DNA of 64,000 nt. It comes from Pleurodeles waltl (lineage: Eukaryota > Chordata > Amphibia > Caudata > Salamandridae). This document shows positions 23,036-34,316 of this stretch, piece by piece (position 1 is the stretch's first letter; each line of letters opens with the position of its first letter). Both the position numbers and the translations under genes were made by a program. The notes under the pieces were generated by a model. That model was not told where the DNA came from, made no database searches, and saw only the letters and a list, made by a program, of their open reading frames with translations. Location of the stretch: the NCBI RefSeq assembly GCF_031143425.1, contig NC_090446.1:1022895066-1022959065 (forward strand), in the 5' to 3' direction.

Positions 23036-25540
23036 TTGTGGTTAAACAAAGATTACCCCTTTCTGACATGAACAACATGTCTCAGTCAAACACAGGCACC
23101 GAAGGAGATGCAGTAAAGTTTCAATAGGTTTTATTAACAAGACTGCAGTCTATGATAATTGCATGGGCTGCAATGATTAGAATGATGAATAATGTAAGAA
23201 ACAGAATGGTAAAAACAAGAGTCATGATTAGAAAGACCCCCACCATCTTGCAATAACATGTAAAGTAAAATAGGCCCTACTACACTAGCATGATGAACCT
23301 AATCTCTAACCTAAAGAGAGCTAGATGTGCTAAACCTAATTTTCCAGTACCGTGTCCAGGAGATTAGCCCCTAACCCTTGCTACCTTGCAATGAAGTCTC
23401 TAAATCAGTCTCCGTAGGGACATGAAGACTGGGTCAGCATCAAGGTGACGTGTAGCATAGCATCAATGGCATCTGGTAGGAATCCCTATGATTATCTTGT
23501 CTGTGTGAGATGTACTTATACAGATCTGCCAGGACCCCTGACGCAGGTATGTTCCCAAACAATAGATAAGAAAGCATGCTTGGGGCTGCAATTATATAAA
23601 CAATTCCCTGAAAAGGTACATTATGTTACTGGCACACGAAAGTGGGAAAGTACATAATGTGACAACCTACGTATCTCATCTATCTGTGACGCTGATGCCT
23701 TTACAGAATGGCACTGTTAACGTGAAACCAAAACATCTTCCTAACTATAAACTTGGCAGCCATCTTGGAAGAATTCATGAAATAAATGTGCTAAAACAGA
23801 GCAAGCTAAGTAGGTTAATAGTCACTGGGTGATGGGGGTACAGTCCTGCAAGCCAGAGGCTGAGCTAAACTCCTGATTCCCATTAAAACTAAATAGGATC
23901 CACTACAGTTGGGTCTGGTAGTGTATTACTTTATGACCAGGATATTAAGGAATGTGTTAAAGAAATCTTCAAGTTTCTTGGTTCTTGAGTGTCCATATAG
24001 TTTGATGCGTATAAGAAATATGAGATAATGTGTAGAATGGAGGAGGTGGGAATGATGTCAGAGATTTCCACAATGAAGTCCTTGTTGGGTCTGAGGGAGT
24101 GGTAGAGCAGTGTTAAGAGTTTGATATTTTAAAAGCAGACAGTGCTTTGTGAGGAGCTTGAATGGTTTACGTGATGCTTGATCACTTATTGTGCAGACAG
24201 CTGGATATGGGGGTGATGGCGAAGCCTCCTTCTGTCTTGCGTATAAAGCCTCCATATTTGATACTGTAGCCTGCAGGAATGAGGATATCCAAATAAGTGG
24301 ATGCAAGTTATATGCCTCTGTTGAAAGGTACATCCTGGTTGTGTTGTGTGGTGATATCTGTGATATGTGCTGCATGGCATACTTCCTCTGATGATGTTTT
24401 CTGTGTTTTCTTTGCAGATGTTGTGTATATGTCTTCATGGCTGGGTGTGTGTATCTGCGCTGCGGTGCAAGATTAGTGAGGCACACAGTGGTAATAGCTT
24501 ACTTGTAATGTAAGGATTCTGGGATTTGGCTCTTTCCAGGCCCACATGGGGGTCCTCTTGGTCCTGAGAGCTCTTAATCAGAGACTCTGAGGCAAAATAT
24601 ACTGATTAGTGTTGTTTTTAGGTTGCTAAGTGAAAGTGGTAAGAGGCTACGAGTTTGCTGTTGGGAAGTAGCTGGGTCATGTAACCTGCTGAACTGGCTT
24701 TTGGAACGCAACTGCAGTGCAGCTGGTTTACCAGTTTCAGGGTGTTTTTTGTGACAGGAAGTGGTTGGAGGCATGCATTCGATTTGCTGTTAGGAAGGAA
24801 TGGGGTCAAATGACGTACTTTGCTTGCTTCCTGGACTACTCTGTAGTGTGATTTGCGCTGGTTGGCCGGTTATGATGTAGTGGGAAGTGTTGGAAAACAT
24901 CTAATTTTCTATTAGAAGGCAGTCAGGTCAAACAGCTAGCTGTGATGCCTTCTGGGCGCCGGCTTTTCTAACATAGTCGGTTTGCTTTTCTGGTCAAGTG
25001 AAATACTGTTACATGAGCATTCAACAGTATTTAGCAGGGCTCATACATGGCTGTGAAATTTTGCAAAATATCTACTTGCCCCAAGGAAGCGATGTGTTCA
25101 GAAATCTATTTGTCTTGTGAAACAATCCACTTGTCCCTTTTGATGCCAAGCAGTGAGGTGATACATTACTGCAGCATCCTCATCATACTAGAGCCCTGAT
25201 GTCAAATTCTCTGATGATTCGGTATATCCAGAGTTGGAAACACCTGAGTCTGTGCCCACTAACCTGCATGGTGAAGGACAGTCACCCACACTTCTCCAGT
25301 CTCCTCCCACACTAAAAAAGGTTGGAAGTTTAGTCCTGACAAAGGCAGGAGGGAAAACTTTTCCAGGGTGGTGAAAATAGAAGTGTAGAAACAGTGAAAC
25401 TGCAATCACGCAGCAGATTTTTACATTAGCAAATATAACTTAACATAACATTTCTTTGTTAAGTGCACATTAACTCCAGGGTCTCTTGTCACTAAAATAA
25501 CCGATCTTTATTGTTACCTAACTCCATGATACTTAAGTGA
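23036..25540. other. Intronic DNA, nothing recognised
   Basis: No coding region or known family was recognised. Two GGTCAAA-centred segments resemble each other (around 24640-24700 and 24790-24840, with GCTGTTGGGAAGTAGCTGGG versus GCTGTTAGGAAGGAATGGGG), suggesting an old internal repeat with a ~145-bp period. Confidence 0.4.
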
Positions 25541-25559
25541 TCAATCTTGGAAGGAAGAA

Positions 25560-26135
25560 AAGCTAGCTCGACCCGTTGTGGGTGTTGTGTGGTGCGTGTT
25601 GGTGAGAGTGTGTTGAGTAATTTGGTGGGGTGTGTGAGGGATGTATGGGTGTATGTGGTGTGTGTGTCTAGTTGTGTCCGTGCTGTTCGTGTCAATCGTC
25701 TGGCAGTAATTGTTGTTTGTAAAGGGTTGTAGTTACTGTGGGTGTGTTTTATAGTGCCGTGGGTGTGGTGTGTGTATGAATGTCAGGTATGTGTTTTTTG
25801 TATTGGCCAATGTAGTGTTGTTTTGTATGTGGGTGTCCATTCTGAGCGTGGCGATATGTATCGCCAATGGTTTACCGCCGTTGAATGTCCGCCGTGGTGA
25901 TTCGTGGGTCATAATGTGGTGGGCGTTATTCTATTGGCGTAATGGTATGGGTGTTGGGACTGCCACTTTATCACTGACCTTTGGGCTGGCGGATATGTGT
26001 ATGTGTATGTGGCTGTATTGTGTCGGATTGGTGTGTGTGTCATAATATGGCGAACGGATATTTGCCTCTGCGGTGGTATGTTGGCGGCCGTCAGCATGGC
26101 GGTAAGCGGGATGTACCGCCAATATCATAATGAGG
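25560..26135. repeat. GT-rich element with an AGGCCCTCATTAT-type end
   Basis: The + strand is strongly G/T-biased (TGTGTGTGTCTAGTTGTGTC, GTATGTGTATGTGGC). It contains CpG-bearing words such as GCGATATGTATCGCC and CCGCCGTTGAATGTCCGCC. It ends at about 26135 with CATAATGAGGGCCT, whose complement resembles the termini of the MITE at 52659 and of a fragment at 40044. It may be a decayed DNA transposon, but no matching left terminus was found. Confidence 0.35.
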
Positions 26136-27724
26136 GCCTCAGTGTCTTTATCCCTAGGGAGTTGGGGGGTGAATTACTCCTCTTATCTGTGGTCACAGCT
26201 GAAGTATGTGCACACAAAGGGGGCAGAGCACCCCCTGCAGTTGTCAATATCACTTAGTGGCGTAAGGCCCTCTGTGGGTGGTGCAATGTGAAAGAGAAAG
26301 ATTGCAGACTCACACCGAGCCCAGGCTGCCACGCCTGAACCAGTGGCATAACACACCTGCAGAATGGGATGCGGGCCCCAGAGTTTCCGAAATCTCACAA
26401 ATATTTATTGCCTTGGGCTGAATGAGGGCTTCATGAAGGGTTAGAGGGCCCTGCTGCAGAGACTGCAGGTGCACATGTTCTGTCCATGGCCTAAACCCTG
26501 CACTAGCCAGCAAGATCTCCTGTTGCTTCCTAAGGCCTAGTCTCATCCACTCTGACTCACTCAAACGACAGAAGAGCCCATCCTGATGCGAAAACAATTA
26601 CCTTTTGGAGGAGGCAAGAAGAAATCACAGGGTTTGATCCCGTAAGGCCTTATCTAGGCGAGGGATCTGGAAATACAATCAAGGCACAAAACCCCCCCTA
26701 ATGGCCATAGATAAGGACTATTCACCATTTTCACAAAAGGAGCGTGGGTTGCGAGTGCTAGGGACTCTTTATTTTTTAACCCCTTCGCTGCCAGGTCTTT
26801 TCCCCCTCAGGTGGCAAGCCTTTTTTGGGCTATTTGGGGTAGTTCGCGCTTAGGCCCTCATAACTTTTTGTCTACATAAGCTAACCACATTGGCGTACTT
26901 TTTTTCCAACATCCTAGGGATTCCAGAGGTACCCAGAGTTCGTGGGTTCCCCTCGAGAAACCAAGAAATTAGCCAAAATTCAGCAAAAAAAATGGGAAAA
27001 AGAGCTTCAGAAGAAGGCTTGAGCTGTTTTCCCTGAAAATCAACAAGGGGTTTGTGGTGCTAAAATCACCATCTTCCCAGCTTTCAGGAACAGACTGACT
27101 TGAATCAGAAAACCACATTTGTTAACAACATTTTGGCATTTTACTGGGACATACCCCATTTTTACTATTTTTTGTGCTTTTAGCCTCCTTCCAGTTAGTG
27201 ACAGAAATGGGCGTGAAACCAATGCTGAATCCCAGCTAGCTAAACATTTCTAAAAAGCAGACAAAATTCTGAATTCAGCAAGGAGTCATTTGTGTCGATC
27301 CTACCAAAAAAAATACAGAAAATAACAGCTGAAATAAACAATATTGAAATTGAGGTGAAAAAGCAGTTTTTCTCCATTTTTCTCCATGTTTTACTCTGTA
27401 ACTTTTTCTTGTGATGCCAGATTTTCAAAAGCAATATACCGTTACGTCTGCTGGACTCCTCTGGTTGCGGGAATATATAGGGCTTGTAGGTTCATCAAGA
27501 ACCCTAGCTATCCAGAGCCAATAAATGAGCTGCACCTTGCAATGGGTTTTCATTGTATACTGGGTATACAGCAATTCATTTAGTGAAATATAAAGAGTCA
27601 AAAATAGACATCAAGGAAACCTTTGTATTTCCAAAATGGGCACAAGATAAGATGTTGAGAAGCCGTGGTTATTTGCATATCTCTGACTTCTGAGGTCCCC
27701 ATACTAGCATGTGAATTACAGGGC

Positions 27725-27834
27725 ATTTCTCAAATCAACGTTTCTTTACAAGCTGTCTTTCATTTGGAAGTAAAAAATGATTTCTCAAATGGACGTTTCG
27801 TTACACACTGTCCTTCATCTGGAAGGAAAAAATG
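27725..27834 (+). repeat. 55-bp tandem duplication
   Basis: ATTTCTCAAAT occurs at 27725 and 27780. The two 55-bp units both end GGAAGNAAAAAATG and differ at roughly ten positions. It lies within the piggyBac non-coding region. Confidence 0.8.
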
Positions 27835-29185
27835 TAGAGAAAGACAAGGGTCAATAACTTGCGTGGGTAGGCCTAATGCCTGCAACAGGAAACGCAACAT
27901 GGACACACCACATTTTTTCATTGAAATCTGACTTTTTTTGGAAAGTGCCTAGCTGTGGATTTTGGCCTCTAGCTCAGCAGGCACTGAGGGAAACCTACCA
28001 AACCTGTGCATTTTTCAAAACTAGTCACCTAGGGGAATTCAGAATGGGGTGACTTGTGGGGCTCTCGCCAGGTTCTGTTACCCAGAATCCTTTGCAAACC
28101 TCAAAATTTGGCAAAAAAAACCACTTTTTTCTTACATTTCAGTGATAGAAAGTTCTGGAATCTAGGAGGAGCCACAAATGTCCTTCCACCCAGCGTTATC
28201 CCAAGTCTCCCAATTAAAATGGTACCTTAGTTGTGTGGGTGGCCCTGGCGCCTCCAACAGGAAAAGGCCAAAAACGTGTAGCGATTGAGGGGATAGCACA
28301 GCGAGTTGATAAGCACAATTTTTTCTTTTATATACATTTTTAGGCTCACTCTGCTTTGTGGATTCACACAAATGAGGTATCATTTCACTTGGGAGACTGA
28401 GGGAAACGCTGAGTGGTAGGAAATTTGTGGTGTCGTGGTGATCCTCCAAAGAAAAGTGTGGAAAATATGCTTTTTTGAAGCAAACTTTGAGGCTTGCAGA
28501 GGATTCTGGGTAAGAAAATGTTGGGGGATCCACACAAGCCACATGTTACAAAACACAGGTAGTTTTGTAATATATCATTTTGATTTGTCCAGATACTTCT
28601 GTGATGTTCCAAACACTAAAATTGTGAAAAGAAACACACTTAAGTTATGTTAATAAGACCCCTCACCCACCAACCAAGTTGGTGGCATGCTTCATCATCG
28701 GGTGCCCACCCGAGACTCCTAGCATGTCATGGGTGTGCTTTGTCGCCTGATTACAGCGCAGCAGGTTTTTCATTTTTAGCACACATACTGGTTGGATTTG
28801 GCACAAGGGTGAGTGATGGTTCAGTAGATCAAATTTTATTAATGAGAGATTTCACAAAAATGAAATGCACTGTTAATAACTGAAAGGCCAAAAAACTGAA
28901 CCAGTGACTCACTGCTTGGGAGCTGTAAAGCCGCGACCAGGCACCAACCGCTTTACAGTCCATTTGCACACCTTTCATACATGACAGACACAAGACCATT
29001 CACGCCGCCAGCCGCGGGCCTAGCACATTACAACACTTGCATCAACATGCAGCACCATTCAAGGGCCCATCACTTTCACGCGCCCACATGCTTGGCACAG
29101 CAATCACACCAGCTGATGGGAGTGTGTGGACTGGCGTTTGGTTAGCAGTGTGTTGCAGTGGCCAACAGCAAGTCACTGTTTACAG

Positions 29186-29297
29186 CGCCAGCCAAGCGCC
29201 ACTCCACACACACCGCCAGCCAAGCGCCATTTCAACCACACTGCCAGCCAAGCGCCACTCCACGTACACCACCAGCCAAGCGCCACTCCATACACAC
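29186..29297 (+). repeat. 28-bp minisatellite, four units
   Basis: Four consecutive 28-bp units, the first starting CGCCAGCCAAGCGCCACTCC. The core CCAGCCAAGCGCCA is unchanged in all four, with differences limited to the ends. It lies inside the piggyBac non-coding region. Confidence 0.85.
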
Positions 29298-29444
29298 CGC
29301 TATCACTTTTTTTTTAAACAAAGAAACCACTAATTAATTAGAAACAAGTTCAAAACTACAAACACAAAAGCTTTAACTAAATACATGACAATGATGCCAA
29401 CCGTGAAACTGAACATATGAAAATATAAAACAGGCAGTTTACGC

Positions 29445-29697
29445 TCACGGTAGTTCCCAATAATGTTTTTGAGTGTGGTAACTCCTGAAACAGCCACCCA
29501 CACTCAGCCCAGGCTTTGAAGGACAATCAGGGCAGTACATCCTAGTCTGCTTCCGGATACCTCTTTGAGTGCAGACTCTACATCTTGTAGCAGGGAAGTC
29601 TTTTTTGGCCATGGGAGGAATGTACTCAGCAAAGTGGCGATCTTTCAATCTAGCCACATCCTCCACCAACGCTTCTCTAGGAACTCTTGCCTGTATT
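29445..29697 (-). pseudogene. piggyBac transposase C-terminal cysteine-rich domain fragment
   Basis: It encodes AEYIPPMAKKDFPATRCRVC, TQRGIRKQTRMYCPDC and, after PGLSVGG, CFRSYHT. This is the C-terminal CxxC...CxxC...CF..YHT zinc-binding domain that piggyBac transposases use for end binding. The usual PLC/GLC position reads GLS here, so one expected Cys is changed. The catalytic DDD domain is absent because the element is truncated about 30 residues upstream. It terminates at 29445. Confidence 0.8.
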
Positions 29698-29700
29698 CAG

Positions 29701-30735
29701 ATTAATAACAATGTGCACCAGCACCCGTGATAAGTTATCTTTTAGAACTTTCACCTTTGGCTGATCTTTTATCAGTTTTGAACCTAAGATAGATTGAATT
29801 GCATCTTTTTAGTATCTTCTTCTTAAAAAAACTATGAACAGTTGTCTGGCCTATAAATCGCCTTTCACTCGCGTTTTGCAAGGTATTTGCTGGTCAGTAT
29901 CTTCGTCCAGTATGTAACGGCTCAGAGTTCACGCGCTTACTGGTAATTTCGTATTGGAGTGGAAATCAACTTCAAAAGCAGGTGTTGCCTGGAATGTTGT
30001 CTCAAAGGCGGTACATCATGAACAATGGTAGTTTCGTTTGGCGGGTAAGTCACTTTTCATGAAGGAGGTGATGGGAGATGTAGTTTTCTGGACATCATCT
30101 TTTTGAAAAAGACTCTAGAAAAGGTTATTAAAATCTAACTTAGGCATTTAAGGGTTATGAGATGGACACTGCAGTTAGAGCATGACAAACTGCCCTATGT
30201 TTTGTCCAACAAATATAGAAGTAAAAGGCACACCGGGCATCCAAACAAAATTAAATAAACCACTGTGGAAGTTATATTTCATATATAAATCTTTTTACAA
30301 ATGGCTACTCGGCCTAAGATAGTCTTAGGGGGCAGAGGTGTCTTTCAGTGATTGTGCAGTAGAATCCTGTATGCTCTGGCAGTGATGAAGGGAGTGAAGT
30401 TATCTTTTGAACCACTGCATGTGGTTAGTAATTTTTAATGCCATAGCGCTTCTATGAAGTTTAGCGCTTTCTCCCAAATAAGACAGAAAACCAAAAGAAA
30501 ATGCTGGGTGGAAAGTGTGAATTATTCCGATTTACTGAAATTGTTCTGAGTCCTATTCCAGTCCTATTTCTTGTTAACCAGCACGGGTTCTGTAGACTAA
30601 GATAGTCCATATGCACATCATATGTTGTCCTGCCTTAGTAGGAACAGTCAAGCCTGAAGTTCCATACCCTATCATCATCAGTTGGGAAAGCAAGTCACCT
30701 CAAACCTGTTTTAGCCTACTTGGGCCTCATCAGTG
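29701..30735. other. Intronic DNA, nothing recognised
   Basis: Non-coding AT-rich sequence between the piggyBac truncation and the LINE. No family was recognised. Confidence 0.4.
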
Positions 30736-33700
30736 AGGTGTACCTTGAGATCAATGGCACAGAAAACCACTACTCAGTATCTCCTCTCACTATTCAACAA
30801 AACAGACCAAAAACATCAGCACATCAACATAACACAAACTTTCAGAATACTTTCTGTCACACCCACTCCCACCCTCATGACTACGCAAATAATACAAATT
30901 CTGCCCAATCTTTACTCCTAAGTTCTCACTCTTCACAAACATCTACCACAAGCACCCCAACACAGCAACATTCATTCACCCACCTCTCATCCATTGCACA
31001 ATTTAGAGTCTTACATTATGATCCACATGCTCCTCCACCACCTCTAACCCATACTCCTTCCTCACTAGACAGATGCAAAAAACAAAAACAAAATGCCACT
31101 CTTAACAACTTCGCATTCCCTGGTCTATTACACAATAAGGCTACTCTGCAAAAAAGCTACACTCATCAGGTTACTCTCAGCCACCAAGTCCACCACCAAC
31201 ACACACAGACCCAACAAAGTGCCTCCTAAACCTGCTGAAAGAGCAACACTATATTGAAAAACAGGACTGTTGTGACCCTCACACAGTTATCACAACTAAC
31301 AACACACCTGCTACAAGATCAAAATATACTGCTTACCCTTCTCCAAATAAAACAACACCAGCACAAATGCATATGACTGGACAAATCCTAGATTTCATTT
31401 TTGCAAAGCCTGAACTAGTTACTGTTCAAAGCATCACACCAATCACATGGTCAGACCACCATTTGATAACTTTGTGACATACAACACCATAAATCAACAC
31501 ACCACATAGCACCTTACGTACATGCATCTATTGACCAAGAAGCACACTGAATTTTGAAGACTTAGAAACACAACTAACAGCCAACACAGATCTAGACCCA
31601 ATTAATTCTGTTCCAAAACTTTGAGTGGCTACAGGAAGCTTTCAATATCCTTATACCACTCAGAAAAACTAAACAGGGCAAAAGAAAACCAACACCTTGG
31701 AGAAACACAGAACTTAAAAAAGATAAAGAAACAATTCAGAAGGTTGCCACGGACCTGGCTCAAAACAAACAACATTCAAGGCAAACGTCAGCTAAACAAA
31801 CTTAACAGAAAATACAAATCATCAATCGAAAAAGCTAAAAAAAATAAAAAGGTACTCCGACAGAATTCTAAATGCTAAATCTGCAACTAAGGAATTTTAT
31901 AAAATTCTTAGTGAATTTTGAAAACCTAAATGCATGGAAGGAAGTCATCCCACGACTCAAGATTTCACAAACAAACTGGCAACTCTTTACACAACCAAGG
32001 CAGACACATTTGACTCCTATTTAAAAGATAAGAAAACCATCAGCACCAACCCGTTCCCTAAAATCCTCTCCAAGAGTAAACCAACCCAGCGTCTGCACTC
32101 CTTCAAACAGATATCACAAAGTGAATTATGGTTTTGTTCAAAAGAAGCATGCCTTCGGCCCTTCTGACCCTTGTCCACCACCCATTTTCAAGAACATTCT
32201 TTTATCTACTTCTGCTGCCACACCTGTAAGAATCATCATCAATAACTTTTTAACTACAGGAACCTTTCCTGAAGACCTGAATAAGGGATACATACGTCCG
32301 TTATTAAAGAAAACGAACCTAGACCTGCAGGACCCCAACAACTACAGACCAATTGCAAATGGACCTTTCCGGGGCAAATTGATAGAAAGAGCAGCATTCG
32401 CCCAGATATCACAATACATTGAAGACAAATCCTTACTATCAGACTACCAAACTGGATTCCATCCAGAAAGAGGCACTGAAACGGCACTCATAGCAATCTG
32501 GGATGATCCTAAAAACACAGTCGACCGCATTGAAGTTGCTGCACTACTTCTCTTTGACCTCTCACCTGCCTTTGATACTGTTGACCCATGACACCCTAAT
32601 TCAAAGGCTCCACAAAGCCGGCATAGAAGGACTGCTCTTGACTTGATTACATCCTACCTCCAAAACAGGATTACATCCTACTTCAAAACAGAACTAATAT
32701 TATCTATTGTCCCCCCTTCTCATGCAAACCCTACCTCACAAAAGCAGGGTTCCCCCAAGGATCAGTCATCTCACCTATGCGTTTCAACATCTACATGATG
32801 TCATTACCAGACTTGATCATTGATTTTCAGCTCACATGCTACAAATATGCAGATGTCACACAAATACTACTTAAATTGGAATGCCCCAAAGACATTGAAA
32901 ACTCACAGATATTTAGTAATCTCAGAGCCGTTGATAAGTGAATGACTTGGAGCCATCTCAAACTGAATGCTTCCAAAATAGAAATACTCACATGTGGCGA
33001 CTGGAAAAATTATGACCCACTGTGCGCCTGGCCTGATGATCTGGGACCACTTCCTCAAGTATCCAAGGAAGTTAAAAACCTTGGAATTACCTTGGACTCC
33101 AGGTTAACGATGAATGCCCAAGTGGACAAACTAGCATGATCAAGCTTCATCATCTTGAAAACTCTGTGACGCATCTCCCCCAATCTCGGATTTCCACACA
33201 AGGTGCCGGCTACTATCCCTCTTGTACTATCTAAACTGGATTAAACCAATGACCTTTACCATGTATCATCTTTATCTATTATGAAAAAACTACAACGTAT
33301 TCAGAACTCAGCTGCCAGGCTACTATTATATGTAAAGCCCACATCTCCCCTCCCTTGAGAGCACTACACTGGCTACACTTTGCCAGAAGATCCACCTTTA
33401 AGCTGCTAGTATCACCCACAAAGCTAAACATGGAATGGGGCCTCTTTTCATTAGAAACAGAATACATTCAACAAAGAAACCTCAGATCAAGATTGACATC
33501 CCGCCTTAAAACACCACCATACAAGAAAAAGACAATAGGTGGTACATCATTCTCTGTTCAAGCAGCCAAACTAGGGAATTCATTACCCCCAAATATAAGA
33601 TCCACAGATAACTATTGTGTCTTCAGAAAACTACTCAAGAGTTGGTTCTTTCCTTCATAACCACCATATTTAAACAGCAATGGACTGCACATGCCTGTGT

Positions 33701-33800
33701 TGATAAATATGTAGAATATGTATCTGATTATATTTATATTCTAGATATGTATAGTTCTTGAAGACATATGTATAGTTATTATTTCATAAAAATAAATTAT
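30736..33800 (+). mobile_element. L2-clade LINE, near full length, decayed
   Basis: Coding remnants run from the endonuclease N-terminus (near 31115, GLLHNKAT, matching the usual NVRSLHNKA) to the RT C-terminal domain at 33660. It is followed by an AT-rich 3' UTR ending near 33800 with AAAAATAAATTATACAG. The upstream 30736-31100 part is Thr/Ser/Gln-rich in translation and may be 5' element sequence. The start is uncertain because no 5' UTR or flanking duplication was found. Confidence 0.7.
31100..33660 (+). pseudogene. L2-like LINE ORF2 (APE endonuclease + RT), broken
   Basis: Endonuclease: ILDFIFAKPELV and TWSDHHLITL (31384-31470), the SDHH active-site motif of APE-type nucleases. Linker: a Lys-rich stretch at 31650-31870. 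RT: IRPLLKKTNLDLQDPNNYRP (32296-32355), KSLLSDYQTGFHPERGTETA, and LLLFDLSPAFDTVDP (about 32550-32590). VPPRI-type PQGSVISPMRFNIYM follows near 32755-32800 in another frame. The catalytic YADD reads YADV at about 32848-32860. C-terminal domain: 33355-33660, ending FRKLLKSWFFPS. Many stops and frameshifts and the lost aspartate make it inactive. Confidence 0.82.
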
Positions 33801-33848
33801 ACAGATACTCTTTAAGCCTGTTTAACAAATGTATATTTACTCACGGTT

Positions 33849-33916
33849 AAATATATATATGTGTGTATATGTGCACATGTGTATGTATATGTGTGTGTAT
33901 ATACATATATATGTGT
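33849..33916 (+). repeat. AT/GT microsatellite
   Basis: Alternating TATATA/TGTGTG purine-pyrimidine sequence directly abutting the left end of DIRS-D. Confidence 0.85.
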
Positions 33917-34094
33917 GTTCGATGGCATGTGTAGCTGCAGATACACATGCTGTGCACAGTCCGCCGTCTGGTGTTGGGCTCGGAGTGTTACAAGTTGTTT
34001 TTCTTCGAAGAAGTCTTTTCGAGTCACGAGACCGAGGGACTCCTCCCCTTTCGATTCCATTGCGCATGGGCGTCAACTCCATCTTAGATTGTTT
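33917..34094 (+). repeat. DIRS-D left inverted terminal repeat
   Basis: It pairs with 39548-39754. Differences are GCGCATGG versus GCACATGG and GTCAACTC versus GTCGACTC. The outermost ~40-60 bases diverge between the ends, as is normal for DIRS. Confidence 0.92.
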
Positions 34095-34316
34095 TTTTTT
34101 TCCGCCATCGGGTTCGGACGTGTTCCTTTTCGCTCCGTGTTTCGGGTCGGAATGTTAGTTAGAATCTCGGAAAAAAACGTCGGTATTGTTCAGTTCGGTA
34201 TCGGGTTAGTTAGAACAAATCGACACCGAATTTTGAAGAGGTCCGGTGGCCCTTCGGGGTAATTTCGATCCCCCGTCGGGGCCTGGTCGGCCCGACCACG
34301 TGCATCTTCAAGACTG

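Larger units (their letters stand above)
26776..29700 (-). mobile_element. piggyBac-type transposon, 5'-truncated
   Basis: The left border is TTAA (26776-26779) followed by CCCCTTCGCTGCCAGG, fitting a piggyBac terminus with its TTAA target. The transposase fragment at 29445-29697 is on the minus strand, so the 26776 end is the 3' end of the element. Transposase sequence beyond 29700 and the other terminus are missing. The ~2.6 kb between is non-coding. It includes a 55-bp tandem duplication at 27725-27834 and a 28-bp minisatellite at 29186-29297. A related fragment occurs near 41395-41600. Confidence 0.7.

Noticed and set aside
22867..23127. Overlapping sense and antisense frames with near-identical peptides
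   Set aside because: This is explained by the MITE palindrome.
25547..26257. Cys/Val-rich frames in the GT-rich region
   Set aside because: They are composition-driven by TGTG runs; no domain was recognised.
29037..29333. Possible repeat protein with ATPHT-like motifs
   Set aside because: It is the translation of a 28-bp minisatellite. The unit length is not a multiple of three, so the frame changes between units.
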